Origin: Flavisericum labens
GTDB lineage: Bacteria > Bacteroidota > Bacteroidia > Flavobacteriales > Flavobacteriaceae
Length of the DNA stretch: 64,000 nt
Reading direction: 5' to 3'
Assembly (NCBI RefSeq): GCF_045446075.1
Contig: NZ_JBJJBQ010000005.1
Span: 124,001-188,000 of the forward strand
The position numbers and the translations under genes were made by a program. Positions 45,292-53,716 of this stretch are shown piece after piece; position 1 is the first letter of the stretch; every line of letters starts with the position of its first letter. A model generated the notes under the pieces. It had not been told where the DNA came from. It saw only the letters and a program-made list of their open reading frames with translations, and searched no databases.

Positions 45292-46264
45292 TAATGGCCT
45301 TTTCGATATCTTGAAATTGATAACTTAAAGAGTTCTTTATTTTGTCACAGTTATAATGCTTAATCGTTGTTAGCGATTTTGCTAACTGTTTAGTTAATTG
45401 CCTGCGTCTTCCAAATATTTTATGCATTAACCAATCAATTCGCCAAGCTATGTTAAGTAATGTTCGGCTTATTTGTTTTTTTGGAGGTTTTGCTTGGACA
45501 GCAATCGCCATGGATTGGAGGAATTTTTTGTAAGACCAATTTTCCGCAACCAAAATATACCGTTCGTTTTTTATGCTGCTTTCCATTAAAGAAATCATCA
45601 CTTGGATCACATCTTCTATCGCAACAAGACCTATGCTACCCGAAGTATAAAATTTTAAACCTTTACGTGCTCTTTTAAATATACTTCCCGATCCATAATT
45701 CCATATACCAGCGCCAATAATAACTCCAGGGTTTACAATTACGGCGTCTAGGCCCTCTTGGGTGCCACGCCATACTTCCATTTCTGCGCCGTACTTTGTT
45801 ATGGCATAAACATTATTGTCGGCCTCGGGATTCCAAAAGGTGTCTTCTGTTATTGGTTTATTTCCAACGGTGCTGCCTATTGTGGCAACGGAGCTGGCAT
45901 AACATAATTTTTTTATGTTATTAGATATGGAAAGATTAACAATATTTGCCGTGCCTTCAATATTAGTTTTTCTTAAAAGGTGATATTTGTCGGGTTCAAA
46001 TGATACAAAAGCAGCACAATGGTAAACCTTTGTGACGCCTTGAAAAGCTTCGGTTAGTGCCGGAATGTCTAAAATATCGGCTTCAACCCAATCGATAGCA
46101 TTAAAAATAGATTCGTAATTATCTGTATAACAAGAGAAAACGCTTTTGGTTTTATCAAGTTTGCGTTCGTTTCTGAAAATGGCCCTGATGTTCTTGTGCT
46201 CATTCGCCAATTTATAAAGTAGATGGGCGCCAACCAATCCTGTTCCTCCTGTTACTAAAATCAT
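45263..46264 (-). CDS. NAD-dependent epimerase/dehydratase (extended SDR)
   Basis: A 333-residue extended short-chain dehydrogenase. The NAD motif VTGGTGLVGAHLL is at the start, and the catalytic YxxxK reads YAITKYGAE near residue 152. The region HCAAFVSFEP is typical of the 3-beta-hydroxysteroid dehydrogenase/dihydroflavonol reductase-like group, and a nucleotide-sugar role is not specifically supported. A hydrophobic, basic tail (WRIDWLMHKIFGRRRQ) may associate with the membrane. It is convergent to and overlaps the DUF4296 gene. Confidence 0.85.
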   Translation of the reverse strand: MILVTGGTGLVGAHLLYKLANEHKNIRAIFRNERKLDKTKSVFSCYTDNYESIFNAIDWVEADILDIPALTEAFQGVTKVYHCAAFVSFEPDKYHLLRKTNIEGTANIVNLSISNNIKKLCYASSVATIGSTVGNKPITEDTFWNPEADNNVYAITKYGAEMEVWRGTQEGLDAVIVNPGVIIGAGIWNYGSGSIFKRARKGLKFYTSGSIGLVAIEDVIQVMISLMESSIKNERYILVAENWSYKKFLQSMAIAVQAKPPKKQISRTLLNIAWRIDWLMHKIFGRRRQLTKQLAKSLTTIKHYNCDKIKNSLSYQFQDIEKAITTVGEQYLK

Positions 46265-46332
46265 TTAACGAAAGTAATGAATATTTCAAATTATATAGAT
46301 TTAAATTTAGCTAGGAGAAATTCATTACTTAG

Positions 46333-46354
46333 ATTCCCGTGAAACGGGAATGAC
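46333..46354. repeat. dispersed palindromic repeat copy
   Basis: Perfect inverted repeat ATTCCCGT-gaa-ACGGGAAT (46333-46351) followed by GACA. The same start and end occur in the degenerate copy at 34744-34787. It lies in the 211-base gap before tyrS and is not followed by a T-run, so it is not a typical terminator. Confidence 0.55.
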
Positions 46355-46443
46355 AGTTTAAATCGAAACCTTTCACAAGTTCAAGGAGTTTATTTTCGAG
46401 TAAAGAAATATTCATAATAGCTCAGTAATTATACCCGTATTTT

Positions 46444-46451
46444 TATCTTTG
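46444..46451 (+). promoter_or_regulatory. -7 element of tyrS
   Basis: TATCTTTG, an exact TAnnTTTG match, 24 bases before the ATG at 46476. It argues against starting tyrS at the in-frame TTG inside this element (46449). Confidence 0.5.
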
Positions 46452-46475
46452 CATTGTTTTTTAAAAAGTACCACC

Positions 46476-47771
46476 ATGATAAAGAATTTTGTAGAAGAAT
46501 TAACTTGGCGAGGCATGATACAGGATAGTATGCCAGGCACCGAAGAACACTTAATGGAAGCCATGCGCATGGCTTACGTGGGTATAGATCCTACAGCCGA
46601 TTCTTTGCATATTGGGCACTTGGTTGGTGTTATGGGGCTTAAACACTTTCAGTTGGCCGGCCATAAACCGGTAGCTTTAGTGGGTGGAGCAACGGGTATG
46701 ATTGGCGACCCTTCTGGGAAATCGGCCGAACGTAACCTTTTGGATGAAAAAACACTTAGGCACAACCAAAATGCTATAAGAGAACAATTATCTCGATTCT
46801 TGGATTTTGATAGTGATGCCGAAAATGCTGCCATTATCGTAAATAATTACGATTGGATGAAGAACTTTTCGTTTTTAGAATTTATTCGAGATGTGGGCAA
46901 GCATATTACGGTAAATTATATGATGGCTAAAGATTCGGTTAAAAAAAGACTGTCTTCTGAAGCTTCAGTAGGAATGAGCTTTACCGAGTTCACTTATCAA
47001 CTTGTACAGGGCTACGATTTTTTACATCTCTACCGCGATAAAAGTTGCACCCTTCAAATGGGCGGTAGCGACCAGTGGGGTAATATTACTACTGGTACTG
47101 AGTTGATTCGTCGTATTGATTCTGGAAAGGGCTATGCGCTAACTTGGCCTTTAATAACGAAGGCCGATGGTACTAAATTCGGAAAAACCGAAGGCGGTAA
47201 TATTTGGTTGGATTCAGAACGTACCTCACCATATAAATTCTATCAATATTGGCTAAACACCAGTGATGTTGATGCAGAAAAGTATATTAAAATCTTCACC
47301 TTTTTAACCAGAGAGGAAATCGAAGAATTGGTAAACTCCCATAAAGAAGCACCACATATGCGTGTTTTGCAAAAGCGTTTGGCTGAAGAAATCACCACTA
47401 TGGTGCATTCTAAGGAAGATTTGGAGAACGCCATAAAGGCAAGTAATATTCTTTTTGGAAAATCTACAGCCGAAGATTTAAAACAACTTAACGAACAAAC
47501 GTTTTTAGATGTTTTTGACGGCGTGCCACAAACCCAATTGGCAAAATCTGAAATTGAAGAAGGTTTAGATGTTATCGCTGCTTTGGCGGAAAAAGGTGGG
47601 TTTTTAAAATCGAATGGTGAGGCCAGAAGAGCACTAAAAGAAAACTCCATTTCGGTCAATAAAGAAAAGGTAAAAGACGATTACAGCATTACTTCAGAAG
47701 ATTTAATAAACAATAAGTTCGTATTGCTTCAAAGGGGCAAAAAGAATTATTTTGTTTTACAATTTGAATAA
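46476..47771 (+). CDS. tyrS: tyrosine--tRNA ligase
   Basis: A 431-residue class I synthetase. The HIGH motif reads HIGHLVGVM near residue 45, the KMSKS loop reads KFGKTEGG near 235 and a C-terminal S4 RNA-binding domain runs from about 365 (GGFLKSNGEARRALKENSISVNKE). The start is the ATG at 46476; the nine upstream in-frame codons lie over the promoter. It has its own terminator. A single-gene unit. Confidence 0.97.
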   Translation: MIKNFVEELTWRGMIQDSMPGTEEHLMEAMRMAYVGIDPTADSLHIGHLVGVMGLKHFQLAGHKPVALVGGATGMIGDPSGKSAERNLLDEKTLRHNQNAIREQLSRFLDFDSDAENAAIIVNNYDWMKNFSFLEFIRDVGKHITVNYMMAKDSVKKRLSSEASVGMSFTEFTYQLVQGYDFLHLYRDKSCTLQMGGSDQWGNITTGTELIRRIDSGKGYALTWPLITKADGTKFGKTEGGNIWLDSERTSPYKFYQYWLNTSDVDAEKYIKIFTFLTREEIEELVNSHKEAPHMRVLQKRLAEEITTMVHSKEDLENAIKASNILFGKSTAEDLKQLNEQTFLDVFDGVPQTQLAKSEIEEGLDVIAALAEKGGFLKSNGEARRALKENSISVNKEKVKDDYSITSEDLINNKFVLLQRGKKNYFVLQFE

Positions 47772-47774
47772 AAT

Positions 47775-47810
47775 AAATAAGGCTCGAATTTAAATTCGAG
47801 CCTTATTTTT
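47775..47810. terminator. terminator after tyrS
   Basis: Perfect 34-base palindrome (17-base arms, core AAGGCTCGAATTT) ending in a T-run at 47806-47810. The A-rich left side allows action on the minus strand too. Confidence 0.85.
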
Positions 47811-47897
47811 AACAAACCAAACTTAATAACTAAATTTTTCTTTATCTTAGTTATTGTATTTTGACGTATATTTTGATGAAACCTTACAGCTTATAGG

Positions 47898-48344
47898 TTA
47901 TTTTTTAAATTTTATTTTTTTCCAATTGTCATCTGCTTCTTTTTGAAGTTTATGGGTGTCTTTTTTATTCCATAATTCTAATGTGTTTGTTCCCCAAGCA
48001 TTATAAAACAGGTAAAGCTTGCCATCTTCTATTAAAAATGTTTCAGGGTCAATCGAAACTTTGTCACTTTTTAAGGCTACGGCATAAGCACAATATCCGC
48101 CGTACTGCGGAACATACTTCTCGGGATTTTTTAAAAACGTGTTTAGGTTTTCTTCTGAATAAAACCTGTAATCAATACCGTCATATGTTGTTTCAAAGTC
48201 TTTGCCCCCTTTGAGCGCTTGATTGCTAAAATAGGCTACAACATCATATCCGTTGGCCATAAAACCTTTTTTTGTGTTGTAGTCTATGTCTTGGGCAGAA
48301 ACCGTTGCTGTAAACAGAAGAAGGAAGAACAGTGAATTTTTCAT
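47898..48344 (-). CDS. exported YHS domain protein
   Basis: A 148-residue protein with a signal peptide (cleavage near VSAQ, residue 18) and a YHS domain (about 28-95: GYDVVAYFSNQA, FYSEENLNTFLKNPEKYVPQYGGYCAYAVA). YHS domains bind metal or occur in copper- and other metal-related proteins. The family motif with YGGYCA is intact here. It is probably periplasmic; the partner and metal are unknown. It is convergent to tyrS and separated from it by a terminator. Confidence 0.88.
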   Translation of the reverse strand: MKNSLFFLLLFTATVSAQDIDYNTKKGFMANGYDVVAYFSNQALKGGKDFETTYDGIDYRFYSEENLNTFLKNPEKYVPQYGGYCAYAVALKSDKVSIDPETFLIEDGKLYLFYNAWGTNTLELWNKKDTHKLQKEADDNWKKIKFKK

Positions 48345-48392
48345 GGAATGGGTTTTCTAATCAGTCTAAAATATAACCATACCTTACAATAA

Positions 48393-49373
48393 CTAGAGCG
48401 CCATGAGGTTGCAACCGCGAATATCTGAGTTGTCAAAACGGCCTATAACTTCAAAAGTACCGTCTTTGTTTACTCTACCCAAATCTTGCGTAGCGATAAA
48501 TGAACAAGAATTGATGTTCGCTAAATCAATAATATTTATTCCACCTGCTTTTTCGTGGGTGTTTAAGGTTAGCGCATCTTCGGTGTCACGGGTCAATACT
48601 TTCATCCATGGGGGGCTTTCAAAAACACCGTTACCTTTGGAATAGGCCTGGCTTAAAAGTTCGGTCATGCCATACTCGCTATGGATTTCTTTTACACCAA
48701 ATCCACGTTTTAATTTATGGTGAAGTTCTGCACGAATCATTTCTTTTCTTCTACCTTTCATACCACCCGTCTCCATCACTATGGTGTTTTTTAGATTGAA
48801 TTGATGCGCCTCAATTAAATCCAATAATGCAAAAGAAACTCCAACGAGCAATATTTTTTTTCCTTCAGCATCCAGTTTTATTAACTGATTTTTTAAGTCT
48901 GAAATATTGTTTAAGTAAAACCCGCTTTCAATGCGCCCAGATGCTTTTATTAAGGCATCAACCATGAAAATAAGCGAGGAACCTTCGCGTTCTAGATAAG
49001 ATGGCAGCAATGCCAAGACTACATAGTCTTCTATATTTTCATAAAAATTCTGAAAGCCTTTTGTGAAACTTTTTTGGTAAATTGTTAAATCGGTTACCAA
49101 ATGTTTGCTTGGAGTGCGGCCTGTTGTGCTAGAGCTCGTAAATGTGGTTTCAATAGCGGCTTTGGAGCTAATAACATTTCGGGTTTTAAAAAATTGAATG
49201 GGTAAAAACGGAATGTCTTTTAAAATTTTTACCTCGCTTGGATGTATGTATAGCAAATCGCAAAACGACCTATAAACCCTATTGTTTTCAAACTGAAATT
49301 TAAAAATTTGTAGAGCTATTTTTTCAAATTCGCTTGAAGATTTTATGTTAAATATAACGTTATGGTCTATCAT
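48393..49373 (-). CDS. LuxE/PaaK-type acyl-activating protein
   Basis: A 326-residue protein of the LuxE acyl-protein synthetase type, an ANL-superfamily relative. It has DIPFLPIQFFKTRNV near residue 55, the phosphate-loop-like TTFTSSSTTGRTPSKH near 75 and the SEYGMTELLSQAYS motif near 230. LuxE-type enzymes activate a fatty acid as acyl-AMP and form an acyl-protein thioester. No luciferase or reductase genes are nearby, so a role in surface polysaccharide or lipid metabolism is more likely. Gap of 48 bases to the YHS gene on the same strand. Confidence 0.85.
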   Translation of the reverse strand: MIDHNVIFNIKSSSEFEKIALQIFKFQFENNRVYRSFCDLLYIHPSEVKILKDIPFLPIQFFKTRNVISSKAAIETTFTSSSTTGRTPSKHLVTDLTIYQKSFTKGFQNFYENIEDYVVLALLPSYLEREGSSLIFMVDALIKASGRIESGFYLNNISDLKNQLIKLDAEGKKILLVGVSFALLDLIEAHQFNLKNTIVMETGGMKGRRKEMIRAELHHKLKRGFGVKEIHSEYGMTELLSQAYSKGNGVFESPPWMKVLTRDTEDALTLNTHEKAGGINIIDLANINSCSFIATQDLGRVNKDGTFEVIGRFDNSDIRGCNLMAL

Positions 49374-49442
49374 AAAAATTTTATGATTTTTTTGATGAAT
49401 TTAACTCTAGATTTTTACCAACACAAAAGTAGGTAAAATAAA

Positions 49443-49469
49443 AAAGCGTTACCAAACAAGTAACGCTTT
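49443..49469 (-). terminator. terminator of the small T9SS protein gene
   Basis: Stem AAAGCGTTAC / GTAACGCTTT with a 7-base loop, followed on the minus strand by a T-run. Confidence 0.75.
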
Positions 49470-49492
49470 AAGATTATGGTTGAAAATTAAAT

Positions 49493-49837
49493 CTATTTTA
49501 TTATCAATTTTCGGGCTTCACTAATATTGTTTTGCGTAATTTTTAAGATATATATGCCTGGGTTTAGTTGCGAAATATTCAATTGTTTTCCTCTCAAAAC
49601 AGTGGCAAAAATTCTTTTTCCCAAAACATCATAAAACTCAATGTTTTTGTTTGTGTTTAAATTAGACTTAATCGTTAAAAAAGTGTTGGTAGAACTGTTT
49701 ATCGGGTTGGGATAAATCGCAAGACCTTCAATACTCTCAGCTGCCGATATAGCATCTGCTTTGTTTTGCGCTGCGACTTCACGTTCAGAAAACAATAAAA
49801 AGGCTAAAAATAAAAATGTTAAGTAGGAATTTCTCAT
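49493..49837 (-). CDS. minimal T9SS type A sorting-domain protein
   Basis: A 114-residue protein with a signal peptide (cleavage near VAAQ, residue 23), a short linker and a complete type A C-terminal sorting domain (about 38-114: GLAIYPNPINSS, KNIEFYDVLGKRIF and the ending ARKLIIK). Almost nothing lies between signal and sorting domain, so there is no separate cargo domain. The start is ATG at 49837; a TTG three codons upstream is less likely. It has its own terminator and sits upstream of, and divergent to, the response-regulator gene. Such proteins are secreted across the outer membrane by the type IX system. Confidence 0.88.
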   Translation of the reverse strand: MRNSYLTFLFLAFLLFSEREVAAQNKADAISAAESIEGLAIYPNPINSSTNTFLTIKSNLNTNKNIEFYDVLGKRIFATVLRGKQLNISQLNPGIYILKITQNNISEARKLIIK

Positions 49838-50043
49838 AAGCTTCAATTTGGTTAAGTAAAGTTATTAGACCTAATCAAAATTAATGCCAAAACATTGTTA
49901 AAAACACTGGTTTTCAGGCGAAAAATTGATTAAAGGTTAATTTATTGTAAGTTGGTTGTTATCATAACGTTATTAATAAAAGGTTTTAATAAGAATAATG
50001 TTATTAGTTTTATCTTTACTTTCATAAATTAGTAGTTGACAAA

Positions 50044-50724
50044 ATGAAAAAGAAAGACATGAAAATATTACTGGTTGATGATGAGCCAGATATCTTGGAA
50101 ATTATAGGGTATAACTTGAGTAATGAAGGTTATCAGGTAATTACTGCCGAAAATGGACAAGAAGGCGTAAAAAAAGCCAAAAAAGAAATACCTCATTTAA
50201 TTATCTTGGATGTAATGATGCCTGAAATGGATGGTATTGAGGCTTGTGAAATCATCAGGAGAAACCCAGACTTAAAAAATACCATTGTTGCTTTTTTAAC
50301 GGCTAGAGGAGAAGACTATTCCCAAGTGGCGGGGTTTGATGCTGGAGCAGACGACTATATTACCAAACCAATTAAACCAAAGGTTTTAATGAGTAAGGTG
50401 AAAGCACTTTTAAGAAGGTTTAAGGAAGAAGATGTTGACGATACCCTCAAGGTGGGCAGTTTAGTTATAAACAGAGACGAATACAAAATCACTTCAAAAG
50501 GAAAGGAGATAATATTGCCACGAAAAGAATTTGAATTGTTATCTTTATTGGCATCAAAACCCGGTAAAGTTTTTAAGCGAGATGAAATACTAGACAATGT
50601 TTGGGGCAATGAGGTGGTTGTTGGGGGCAGAACCATTGATGTGCACATTAGAAAGCTACGCGAAAAACTGGGTGATGATAGTTTTAAAACCATAAAAGGC
50701 GTTGGCTATAAGTTTGTCGATTAA
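50044..50724 (+). CDS. PhoB/OmpR-type response regulator
   Basis: A 226-residue regulator with a receiver domain (phospho-acceptor D56 in LIILDVMMPEMDG, acidic pair DDE near 12-14 and the conserved lysine in ITKPIKP near 108) and a winged-helix DNA-binding domain (about 125-226). Its stop codon overlaps the start of the kinase gene by one base (TAATG), so the two are translationally coupled. It is divergent to the small T9SS protein gene, which could be a target; the regulated stimulus is unknown. Confidence 0.95.
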   Translation: MKKKDMKILLVDDEPDILEIIGYNLSNEGYQVITAENGQEGVKKAKKEIPHLIILDVMMPEMDGIEACEIIRRNPDLKNTIVAFLTARGEDYSQVAGFDAGADDYITKPIKPKVLMSKVKALLRRFKEEDVDDTLKVGSLVINRDEYKITSKGKEIILPRKEFELLSLLASKPGKVFKRDEILDNVWGNEVVVGGRTIDVHIRKLREKLGDDSFKTIKGVGYKFVD

Positions 50725-51767
50725 TGCAGACAAAATTTAAAAAATCATACCGGTTTGCGATAAAAACATCGCTCTACATCACCATGTATATAACACTCCT
50801 AATGAGTGTTTTTTTATATTATTTCTATGAGTTTAAGTGGTATCAAGTTTTGGGAATATCCATTAGCTTGTTTGTGTTCTGTTTTTTAATTATTCAGTAC
50901 AGTGTTGAACGGTTTATTTATAAAAGAGTAAAAAGAATCTACGATGATTTAACTTTGCTAGAATCGGTCGATTTGAGTAGAGGTCCTATTACTACCGATA
51001 TGCGTACCCTTACCCAAGAAATTGACAAGTTTGCCAGAGATAAAAAAATTGAGATTGAAACCTTAAAAGTTCGAGAGGAATACCGGAAGGAATTTTTTGG
51101 CAATGTATCTCACGAATTAAAAACCCCCCTTTTTACGGTACAAGGTTATATACTTACCCTTATAGATGGCGCTGCTGAAGACAAGGTTATCAGGGATAAA
51201 TACTTGAATCGTGCTAGTAAAGGCATTGAAAGACTAGGTTATATTGTTAAGGATTTAGATATGATTACCAAGCTAGAAGTTGGTGATTTGAGGTTGAAAA
51301 TTGAAACTTTCGATATCGTCGAACTCACAAAAAGTGTTTTCGATATGTTGGAAATGAAAGCCGCTAAGAGGAAAATTACCATGACTTTTGATAGAGACTA
51401 TCCGAACCCCATAATGGTGAATGCAGATAAAGATCGTATTCAACAGGTGTTAGTTAATTTGGTAGTCAATTCGTTAAAGTATGGTAGCCAGAAAGGGACT
51501 ACCGAAATCAGTATAGAAAACCTAATTAAAAATAAAGTGATTGTTCGCGTAACCGACAACGGCGAAGGTATTGAAAAAGTGCACTTGCCAAGGTTGTTTG
51601 AGCGTTTTTACCGTGTTGATAAAAGTGGCTCAAGAAAAGAAGGTGGTTCTGGTTTAGGGCTTTCTATTGTGAAACACATTATAGAAGCCCATCAAGAAAA
51701 GATATACGTAGAAAGCGAGTACGGAGTGGGTAGCGAGTTTTCCTTTACCTTAGAAAAGGCTAAATAG
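50724..51767 (+). CDS. sensor histidine kinase
   Basis: A 347-residue kinase with two N-terminal membrane helices (about 13-34 and 41-60) and almost no periplasmic loop between them, so it probably senses membrane state or an intracellular or partner-protein signal. The phospho-acceptor is H130 (NVSHELKTP), the N-box LVNLVVNSLKYG is near 245, and the G-boxes DNGEGIEK and GSGLGLSIVK follow. It pairs with the preceding response regulator. Its 3' end overlaps the end of the convergent glycosyltransferase gene by 18 bases. Confidence 0.95.
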   Translation: MQTKFKKSYRFAIKTSLYITMYITLLMSVFLYYFYEFKWYQVLGISISLFVFCFLIIQYSVERFIYKRVKRIYDDLTLLESVDLSRGPITTDMRTLTQEIDKFARDKKIEIETLKVREEYRKEFFGNVSHELKTPLFTVQGYILTLIDGAAEDKVIRDKYLNRASKGIERLGYIVKDLDMITKLEVGDLRLKIETFDIVELTKSVFDMLEMKAAKRKITMTFDRDYPNPIMVNADKDRIQQVLVNLVVNSLKYGSQKGTTEISIENLIKNKVIVRVTDNGEGIEKVHLPRLFERFYRVDKSGSRKEGGSGLGLSIVKHIIEAHQEKIYVESEYGVGSEFSFTLEKAK

Positions 51768-52796
51768 ATTACTATAATTCATATTAAAACTAAAAGCTTT
51801 CAGTCCTATAAAATCATTGGCATTATTCAGTTTTTCGATAGTGAATTCATTTTGTTTACAACTGGGCACCAATTTCATTTCAGTAAGCCTTTCTGCTAGA
51901 TACTCTTGTTCATACTGCCCTGGAGTGGGAATGAAGAATGCCTTTTTGTTAAGTTTGGCCAAATCCATTATCGTTGTGTAGCCTGAACGAGAGAGAACCA
52001 AGGTGCTTTCATTTATGGTTTTCTCAAGTAAATTAGAGGTCATAAAATTATATATGGTCATATTGCCCATAATTTGTATACTCTGTTCTTGCTCCATAAC
52101 GCCTTTTACAAAAACCACTTTTCCTTTGTAGTTTTTTAGCTCAGAAAAAAGCTTTTTTTCAAGCATAGTACGCTGAGGTTCTGGTCCAGAAATTAGCACC
52201 ATCAAATCGTTCTTTGTTTCACACTGAATAGGAGTAAACCGGCTTAAGGGACCAATATATTTGGTAGGAATATCAATAGCTTTAACATGCCCCAATTTCC
52301 CACTTAAATTTAAATCGCCTTCAACATCCGGAACCCAACAAAAATCAAATTTTTTTATAAATTTTTGGTGCATTTTGGTGCTAAGCCATGTGGTATTTCC
52401 GCTTAAAACATTCAGTTGGTGTGTTATGAAAACCGAGGGCACTTTTTTGCTACGCATACCCAAACGGTTATCCGAAATAATCCCTGCGATATCGTTATGT
52501 TCCAAAATAGTATTGAGAGCCCTTTTTTCAGCCATGATAGCTCTCAATAGTTTTGGCGAATCTTTTAAAAGTTTCAACTTAAAAAGTTTTCCGTTTTTGG
52601 AATACGTAATATTGTAAGAAGGTAACTCAATAGACGACAGGTTTGGGAATTCCTTCCGCAAAAGCGACAGGGCAACGCCATCGCTAGCAATTACAGGAAC
52701 AAGCCCTTGCTCCATTAGAGCCTTTATTATTGGAATGCACCTTGTCGCATGACCGAGCCCCCAATTTAAAGGAGCAACTAAAATTCGTTTTTTCAT
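51750..52796 (-). CDS. MurG-like glycosyltransferase family protein
   Basis: A 348-residue GT-B-fold protein. The N-terminal glycine-rich segment VAPLNWGLGHATRCIPIIKAL and the C-terminal SRSGYTTIMDLAKLNKKAFFIPTPGQYEQEYLAERL, which matches the nucleotide-sugar-binding end of MurG/GT28, are both recognisable. It is not MurG itself: it lacks the HEQN-type motif and is not in a cell-wall cluster. A role in glycolipid or exopolysaccharide synthesis is possible. It overlaps the convergent kinase gene. Confidence 0.8.
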   Translation of the reverse strand: MKKRILVAPLNWGLGHATRCIPIIKALMEQGLVPVIASDGVALSLLRKEFPNLSSIELPSYNITYSKNGKLFKLKLLKDSPKLLRAIMAEKRALNTILEHNDIAGIISDNRLGMRSKKVPSVFITHQLNVLSGNTTWLSTKMHQKFIKKFDFCWVPDVEGDLNLSGKLGHVKAIDIPTKYIGPLSRFTPIQCETKNDLMVLISGPEPQRTMLEKKLFSELKNYKGKVVFVKGVMEQEQSIQIMGNMTIYNFMTSNLLEKTINESTLVLSRSGYTTIMDLAKLNKKAFFIPTPGQYEQEYLAERLTEMKLVPSCKQNEFTIEKLNNANDFIGLKAFSFNMNYSNLFSLF

Positions 52797-53039
52797 TAAA
52801 ATAATAATGGTATTATCAATCTGGGGTCAGGCTATATTCGTTTGTTCTATTTTTATTTTTTCGAATTCATGAATATAAATATTGTAATACTCGTTTACCC
52901 CTGCGTTGACGAGTTCAAACAAACCGTCCCATCCTTAGTACACTTTTTTGCCAAATTCAAAAGTAAGGTTAGTGGGGCTGTTGGATATTTCCTTAATTTT
53001 ACCAAAAATAAAATAATAATAAGAAATAGTTAACAAACC

Positions 53040-53714
53040 TTGGGAAGCAAAAACAAACTTAAAAGATTTAGAGAAAACGATACATTTGGAAATGTGTTCC
53101 AGCCATCACGCGATGATTTGGTAAGCTCAAATTTTAATTTGAAGGGCGACTGGCGAAATGAGTTTTTTAAAAACAACAACCCTTTGGTGTTGGAATTGGG
53201 CTGTGGTAAGGGAGAGTATTCGGTTGCATTGGCCCAAAAGTATCCTGATAAAAACTTTATTGGTATCGATATAAAAGGTGCCCGATTTTGGCGGGGAGCC
53301 AAAACAGCTGTTGAAGAGAATATACCCAATGTGGCCTTTCTTCGTATTCAAATTGAGCTAATCGAGTATGCATTTGCCGAAAACGAGGTTGATGAAATTT
53401 GGATTACTTTTCCCGATCCCCAAATAAAATATAAGCGAACTAAACACCGTATGACCAATACCACCTTTCTTCAACGATACAAAAAGGTGTTAAAACCAGA
53501 AGGCGTAGTAAACCTAAAAACCGATAGCGAATTTATGCACGGATATACCTTGGGTTTATTACATGGAGAAGGGCATGAGGTTGTCTATGCCAACCATAAC
53601 GTTTACAAACAAGAAGGAAGCCCAGAAGATGTGACAGGTATACAAACCTTTTACGAATCGCAATATTTAGAGCAAGACAAACCAATTACGTATATTCGAT
53701 TTAAAATTAAATAG
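53040..53714 (+). CDS. trmB: tRNA (guanosine(46)-N7)-methyltransferase
   Basis: A 224-residue SAM-dependent methyltransferase that makes m7G46 in tRNA. The SAM motif VLELGCGKGEYS is near residue 49, and the family motif FPDPQIKYKRTKHRM lies near 124. The start is TTG at 53040 (MGSKNKLKRF); no ATG lies upstream in frame. The 243-base gap before it has no convincing gene. It heads a tight run with the LysE-type and alkyltransferase-like genes, each separated by two bases. Confidence 0.95.
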   Translation: MGSKNKLKRFRENDTFGNVFQPSRDDLVSSNFNLKGDWRNEFFKNNNPLVLELGCGKGEYSVALAQKYPDKNFIGIDIKGARFWRGAKTAVEENIPNVAFLRIQIELIEYAFAENEVDEIWITFPDPQIKYKRTKHRMTNTTFLQRYKKVLKPEGVVNLKTDSEFMHGYTLGLLHGEGHEVVYANHNVYKQEGSPEDVTGIQTFYESQYLEQDKPITYIRFKIK

Positions 53715-53716
53715 AA

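Noticed and set aside
47243..47659. A 138-codon open frame on the minus strand
   Set aside because: It is entirely antisense to tyrS, which has intact HIGH and KMSKS-type motifs. It has no start context or domain of its own.
52842..53033. A 63-codon open frame in the gap before trmB
   Set aside because: It is Phe-rich with no domain, no signal peptide and no promoter at a sensible position. The 243-base gap is better treated as non-coding.
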